Assembly (NCBI GenBank): GCA_030665925.1
Contig: DAOUYX010000058.1
Location: 1-8,447, forward strand
Length of the DNA stretch: 8,447 nucleotides
From: Methanosarcinales archaeon
GTDB taxonomy: Archaea > Halobacteriota > Syntropharchaeia > Alkanophagales > Methanospirareceae
Reading direction: 5' to 3'
The notes under the pieces were generated by a model, which saw only the letters and a list, made by a program, of their open reading frames with translations, was not told the DNA's origin and searched no databases. Made by a program: the position numbers and the translations under genes. Of this stretch, positions 6,011-8,447 are shown in pieces (positions within the stretch are counted from its first letter, which is position 1; each line of letters starts with the position of its first letter).

Positions 6011-7426
6011 TTAATCCATCGCCGTTTTCATCAGCCCCCGTATGTACAGCCTCGCCCATGAGAATGCTACGGTCACACCAACGGTGTTTGCTACAACCAG
6101 GCCCCACCAGATGCCCACCAAGCCCAAGCCAAGGTTAAACGCGAATACGACTGCAAACAGCGGCGTTAGAACGATCGTCCGTAAAATCGTGACTGCCAGT
6201 GCATTCATCCCCTTTCCCGTTCCCTGGAAAACCGAAGACGAGAGCATGCCAAACGATATTGTTGGATGGTAGAGACAGATTATCCTGAGGAACATGGTCA
6301 AACCAGGCGCGATATGCGCTGCTCCTTCGGCTTGTGTAAATACCGCCGCGATCTGAGGTGCGAAAAAGAAAGTTGCCACTGCTATCGCGGTTTCTATCAT
6401 GAAACCAATCTTTACTGCGTAGAGATGCGCGATACTGACCTTCTCAAATGCACGCGCGCCAAACGCAGCTCCACTTACCGGGACAACTGCGGTAGCGATA
6501 CCCAAAGTCGGCAGGACAGCTATGCTTACCACACGCCATCCGGTAGAGTAGATTGCCACTCCGTCAGTGCCACCCACCATTACTATTATGACATTCATCA
6601 TCAGCATCATGAATGCCATGGAAAGTTGCATCACTGACGCGGGCAGACCAACCCCGAAGATGTCCTTGACAATGCTCTTATCACATTGGAAATCGCGGAA
6701 TGTGAATGATACGTAGGTATCCTTTTTGATAAGCAGCCAGTTTAACATGATAACGGAGGTAATGCCCAGCGACAGGACGGTAGCCCAAGCAGCACCTGCG
6801 ATGCCCAGACCAAAGGTGTAGATGAAGATCGGATCCAATACGATATTCAGTCCCGCACCCAGTGCCATGACATACATTGCTCGCCTGGCGTCGCCCTCAC
6901 CGCGCAGTATTGCATTCGCGATGTTAGTGAAGAATATGAAGATGCTGCCAGCGAAGATCACTTGACCATACGCCACAGACATACCTACTGTCTTACCCGC
7001 ACCTACCAGAACGAATAACTCCTCAGCGAATGCGAAAAGCGGTACGGTAAACGCAACTGCGATTAGCACCATTATAACGATTGTATGAACCGCTACGCTA
7101 TCTGCACCCAGCTTATCCCGAGCGCCAATCCTGCGGGCTATGGCGGACCCTGCACCCACGCCCAACCCGTTTGACAGTCCCATAGCCATGAAGAAAAAGG
7201 GATAGACGAAACCAATCGCAGCGAGTGCATCTGCACCAAGACCAGAAACCCAAAAAGCATCAACGAGATTGTAGATCGTTTGCACGGACATTGCCGCGAT
7301 CATTGGTAATGCAAGTTTGATAATAGCTCTTTTCGGATCGCCAAGTAATGTCTCAACGCCCTTCGTTTCCTTCTTCTGCGACGACACCACACCAGAAATG
7401 CCCTCCTTGGATGGTTTAGTATTCAC
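6011..7426 (-). CDS. MATE-family multidrug/cation efflux transporter
   Basis: A 471-residue inner-membrane protein with about 12 hydrophobic segments in two homologous halves, the MATE fold. The first half begins with LLGDPKRAIIKLALPMIAAMS and the family motif NLVDAFWVSGLGADALAAIG (about 53-72), with a conserved Asp56; ARRIGARDK at 97-105 is the usual cytoplasmic loop. A central loop near 233-253 separates the halves. MATE proteins export cationic compounds in exchange for Na+ or H+; the substrate here is unknown, and archaeal members are often only generically annotated. The start is a GTG at 7426, about 25 bp after a TATA-like AATAAATA on the minus strand; GAGGAT lies about 12 bases upstream as a weak ribosome site. 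It lies 76 bp downstream of tRNA-Leu on the same strand and may be read through from it, but has its own promoter candidate. Confidence 0.94.
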   Translation of the reverse strand: MNTKPSKEGISGVVSSQKKETKGVETLLGDPKRAIIKLALPMIAAMSVQTIYNLVDAFWVSGLGADALAAIGFVYPFFFMAMGLSNGLGVGAGSAIARRIGARDKLGADSVAVHTIVIMVLIAVAFTVPLFAFAEELFVLVGAGKTVGMSVAYGQVIFAGSIFIFFTNIANAILRGEGDARRAMYVMALGAGLNIVLDPIFIYTFGLGIAGAAWATVLSLGITSVIMLNWLLIKKDTYVSFTFRDFQCDKSIVKDIFGVGLPASVMQLSMAFMMLMMNVIIVMVGGTDGVAIYSTGWRVVSIAVLPTLGIATAVVPVSGAAFGARAFEKVSIAHLYAVKIGFMIETAIAVATFFFAPQIAAVFTQAEGAAHIAPGLTMFLRIICLYHPTISFGMLSSSVFQGTGKGMNALAVTILRTIVLTPLFAVVFAFNLGLGLVGIWWGLVVANTVGVTVAFSWARLYIRGLMKTAMD

Positions 7427-7444
7427 GTGCGTATGTATCCTCGT

Positions 7445-7454
7445 GTATTTATTT
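7445..7454 (-). promoter_or_regulatory. TATA-like box for the MATE gene
   Basis: On the minus strand the run AAAATAAATA is centred about 24 bp before the GTG start at 7426. If used, it would place transcription initiation at or next to the start codon, arguing that the weak GAGGAT site between them matters little. Confidence 0.4.
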
Positions 7455-7502
7455 TCTGTACGGTAAGTTGAGAATTATACGCTCGTTTGAAGTTAATAAG
7501 TA

Positions 7503-7585
7503 TGCGGAGGGGGAGATTCGAACTCCCGAACCCCTGCAGGATGAGGCCCTGAACCTCACGCCTTTGTCCACTCGGCGACCTCCGC
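7503..7585 (-). tRNA. tRNA-Leu (anticodon CAG)
   Basis: An 83-base class II tRNA. The acceptor stem GCGGAGG/CCTCCGC is perfect, with discriminator A. The D arm carries GCCGAGTGG, typical for Leu. The anticodon stem TGAGG/CCTCA encloses TTCAGGG, giving anticodon CAG for the Leu codon CUG. The long 14-base variable arm fits the leucine class, and the T arm is GGGAG-TTCGAAT-CTCCC. CCA is not encoded and there is no intron. Its promoter must lie in the AT-rich palindrome directly upstream (higher coordinates, about 7593-7615). Confidence 0.96.
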
Positions 7586-7586
7586 A

Positions 7587-7621
7587 TGCACTTTTTCTTT
7601 TTAATAAAAAGAAAACCTGCA
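7587..7621. repeat. AT-rich palindrome abutting the 5' end of tRNA-Leu
   Basis: TTTTCTTTTTA (7593-7603) and TAAAAAGAAAA (7605-7615) are perfect 11-base inverted arms around one base. Outside a two-base mismatch, TGCA at 7587-7590 pairs with TGCA at 7618-7621. It overlaps where the TATA box of tRNA-Leu should be, so it may simply be promoter sequence; as RNA it could not form a tight loop without opening the centre. Confidence 0.55.
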
Positions 7622-7931
7622 CTAAAAGAAAAAATTGTTTTTTTGGTAAAGCTTCTTAGAAATATTCATATCGCCTTTATCGCTTTACCTACAGCCTTCA
7701 GTTTTGCAAACACCATCCCCTTTATGTCTCTACAAATTCGTTCCTCCACGATTTTATTTAACGGTTTGCGGATAAAAATGAGTTCGCCGATAGACGAATT
7801 TAGGCGAAGGTGCGTAGCACTGCAGCCTTTTATCCGCTGTTATCTGCCGTATGACGCAGGCTATCCAATACATTTTTACTAACACGTAGAATATATATGA
7901 TTTAAGGTTAAAATAATAATAATCACAGAAA
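7622..7931. other. Stretch without a convincing gene between tRNA-Leu and tRNA-Gly
   Basis: About 310 bp. The left part (7624-7645) holds A and T tracts, including AAAAAA at 7629-7634 and T7 at 7638-7644, which could end transcription in either direction. The middle (about 7660-7880) is less AT-rich and contains only short open frames: 34 codons on plus (ATG 7778, stop at 7882), with AT-rich ATTTTATTTA about 20 bp before it; 39 codons on minus (ATG 7873 to stop at 7754); and the end of another minus frame, rich in Lys and hydrophobic residues, stopping at about 7669. None has a clear ribosome site or a recognisable family. The right part (7891-7920) is promoter-like AT-rich DNA for tRNA-Gly. 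A small RNA or gene remnant is possible but not shown. Confidence 0.4.
7889..7900 (+). promoter_or_regulatory. TATA-like box for tRNA-Gly
   Basis: The run GAATATATATGA ends about 31 bases before the first base of tRNA-Gly, so transcription would begin a few bases ahead of the mature 5' end. Because the core alternates A and T, it could also drive transcription leftward into the gene-poor stretch. Confidence 0.4.
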
Positions 7932-8002
7932 GCGTCGATGGTCTAGAGGTATGACTTGGGCCTTCCAAGCCCACTGCCCGGGTTCAAATCCCGGTCGACG
8001 CA
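7932..8002 (+). tRNA. tRNA-Gly (anticodon TCC)
   Basis: A 71-base cloverleaf. The acceptor stem GCGTCGA/TCGACGC is perfect, with discriminator A at 8002. The D arm contains GTCTAGAGGTATGAC. The anticodon stem TGGGC/GCCCA encloses CTTCCAA, giving anticodon TCC, which reads Gly GGA (and by wobble GGG). The T arm is CCGGG-TTCAAAT-CCCGG. CCA is not encoded and there is no intron. Confidence 0.95.
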
Positions 8003-8007
8003 TCAAC

Positions 8008-8040
8008 TCAACCCTTTTCTTTAAAAAAGAAAAGCGTTGA
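8008..8040 (+). terminator. Imperfect palindrome downstream of tRNA-Gly
   Basis: CTTTTCTTT (8014-8022) and AAAGAAAAG (8026-8034) form a 9-bp stem with loop AAA. A C-C mismatch is flanked by a further 5-bp outer stem, TCAAC (8008-8012) with GTTGA (8036-8040). Starting six bases after the tRNA end, it may mark the 3' end of the tRNA transcript. No long T run follows, so the T-rich left arm itself may be the stop signal. The core resembles the palindrome beside tRNA-Leu. Confidence 0.5.
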
Positions 8041-8112
8041 CGGAAAAGAAAAATAATCACCAAATGTCCATGTTTTATTTTTCGATTTACATTTTGCATT
8101 GAGCCATAGGGT

Positions 8113-8447
8113 TTAAAATCCAAGCGCATCCTCTATTCTTCCTAACTCCGCGCCGGTCGTATCACTTCCGGCTGCGTATCCTTTCGTGTTAGCGAGCAGC
8201 GCAGCACCAATCAGAGGAACGCCGAAATTAACACTGCCTATCTCCGCAGGCAGCTCGAAAATGTCTTCCAAGAATTCCAATTCCTCCTTGCTTGCATTCC
8301 TATGCGCTAAGATGCCTTTATTTGTCGCCACTGCCGCCATCCCCACGGTGTTCAATCCACCTATCGTGCCCTTATAAACCTTTACGTCAAGTGTTCGCTC
8401 TACCAACTCCACGGTCTTCGCCGATAGTCGCGGGTGAACCAGCGCAA
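8113..8447 (-). CDS. eif6: Translation initiation factor 6 (aIF6), C-terminal half, 5' end cut by window
   Basis: The reading frame is open to the right edge, giving about 111 residues of a protein that is normally about 220. The visible part begins ALVHPRLS and contains the repeated family signatures GTIGGLNTVGMAAVATNKG, VNFGVPLIGAALLANTKGYAAG and the C-terminal TTGAELGRIEDALGF. aIF6 has a five-fold pseudosymmetric pentein fold; it binds the 50S subunit and blocks joining to the 30S until late maturation. An internal GTG at 8412 could be mistaken for a start, but homology clearly continues upstream of it. In many archaea eif6 is followed by the LX/L18a and prefoldin alpha genes; here it is followed instead by the tRNA-Gly region, which converges on it. 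Confidence 0.95.
   Translation of the reverse strand, partial: ALVHPRLSAKTVELVERTLDVKVYKGTIGGLNTVGMAAVATNKGILAHRNASKEELEFLEDIFELPAEIGSVNFGVPLIGAALLANTKGYAAGSDTTGAELGRIEDALGF

Noticed and set aside
7586..7882. A 98-codon plus frame starting at the end of tRNA-Leu
   Set aside because: It begins directly against the tRNA, runs through the AT palindrome, has no ribosome site and no recognisable domain; only its last 34 codons are kept as a weak possibility.
7923..8129. A 68-codon minus frame containing RRPGFEPGQ
   Set aside because: This peptide is the well-known false translation of a tRNA T arm; the frame runs across tRNA-Gly.

Overview
The window is archaeal chromosomal DNA, and it points to a methanogen or a related anaerobic alkane/methane-oxidising archaeon. 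The main evidence is a complete gene for component A2 (AtwA) of the methyl-coenzyme M reductase activation system, a family tied to organisms that use methyl- or alkyl-CoM reductase. The other genes agree with this: archaeal prefoldin beta subunit, the C-terminal half of translation initiation factor aIF6, tRNA genes without an encoded CCA, and TATA-like boxes close to start codons. The exact lineage cannot be settled from this stretch; ANME-1 or a related Halobacteriota group is only a guess.

Layout, left to right. At 1-866 (minus) is a cut-off asparagine-synthase-type ATP pyrophosphatase that begins directly with the synthetase domain and has no glutaminase domain. At 978-1889 (minus) is a secreted or lipid-anchored alpha/beta hydrolase. 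Divergent from it is atwA (2044-3762, plus), a double-ABC ATPase. tRNA-Glu(CTC) follows at 3896-3970 (plus). A divergent form of purD (4132-5532, minus) is next, and it shares an 84-bp divergent promoter region with the prefoldin beta gene (5617-5982, plus). A MATE-family multidrug/cation exporter (6011-7426, minus) converges on prefoldin. tRNA-Leu(CAG) (7503-7585, minus) and tRNA-Gly(TCC) (7932-8002, plus) flank a stretch of about 350 bp with no convincing gene. The window ends inside aIF6 (8113-8447, minus).

Most genes are single transcription units with their own promoters and alternating strands, so there is no clear operon. The set is mainly housekeeping: purine synthesis, protein folding, ribosome biogenesis and tRNAs, with one gene tied to the central energy metabolism of the organism (atwA) and two accessory surface or transport genes (hydrolase, MATE). 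I see no transposase, integrase, CRISPR array or toxin-antitoxin pair, and no strong case for an undescribed system. The points most worth a second look are the glutaminase-less asparagine synthetase, asymmetric and unusual nucleotide-binding motifs in AtwA, the PurD N-terminus that lacks the usual loop, an inverted repeat between purD and prefoldin, and two similar AT-rich hairpins beside the tRNA-Leu and tRNA-Gly genes.
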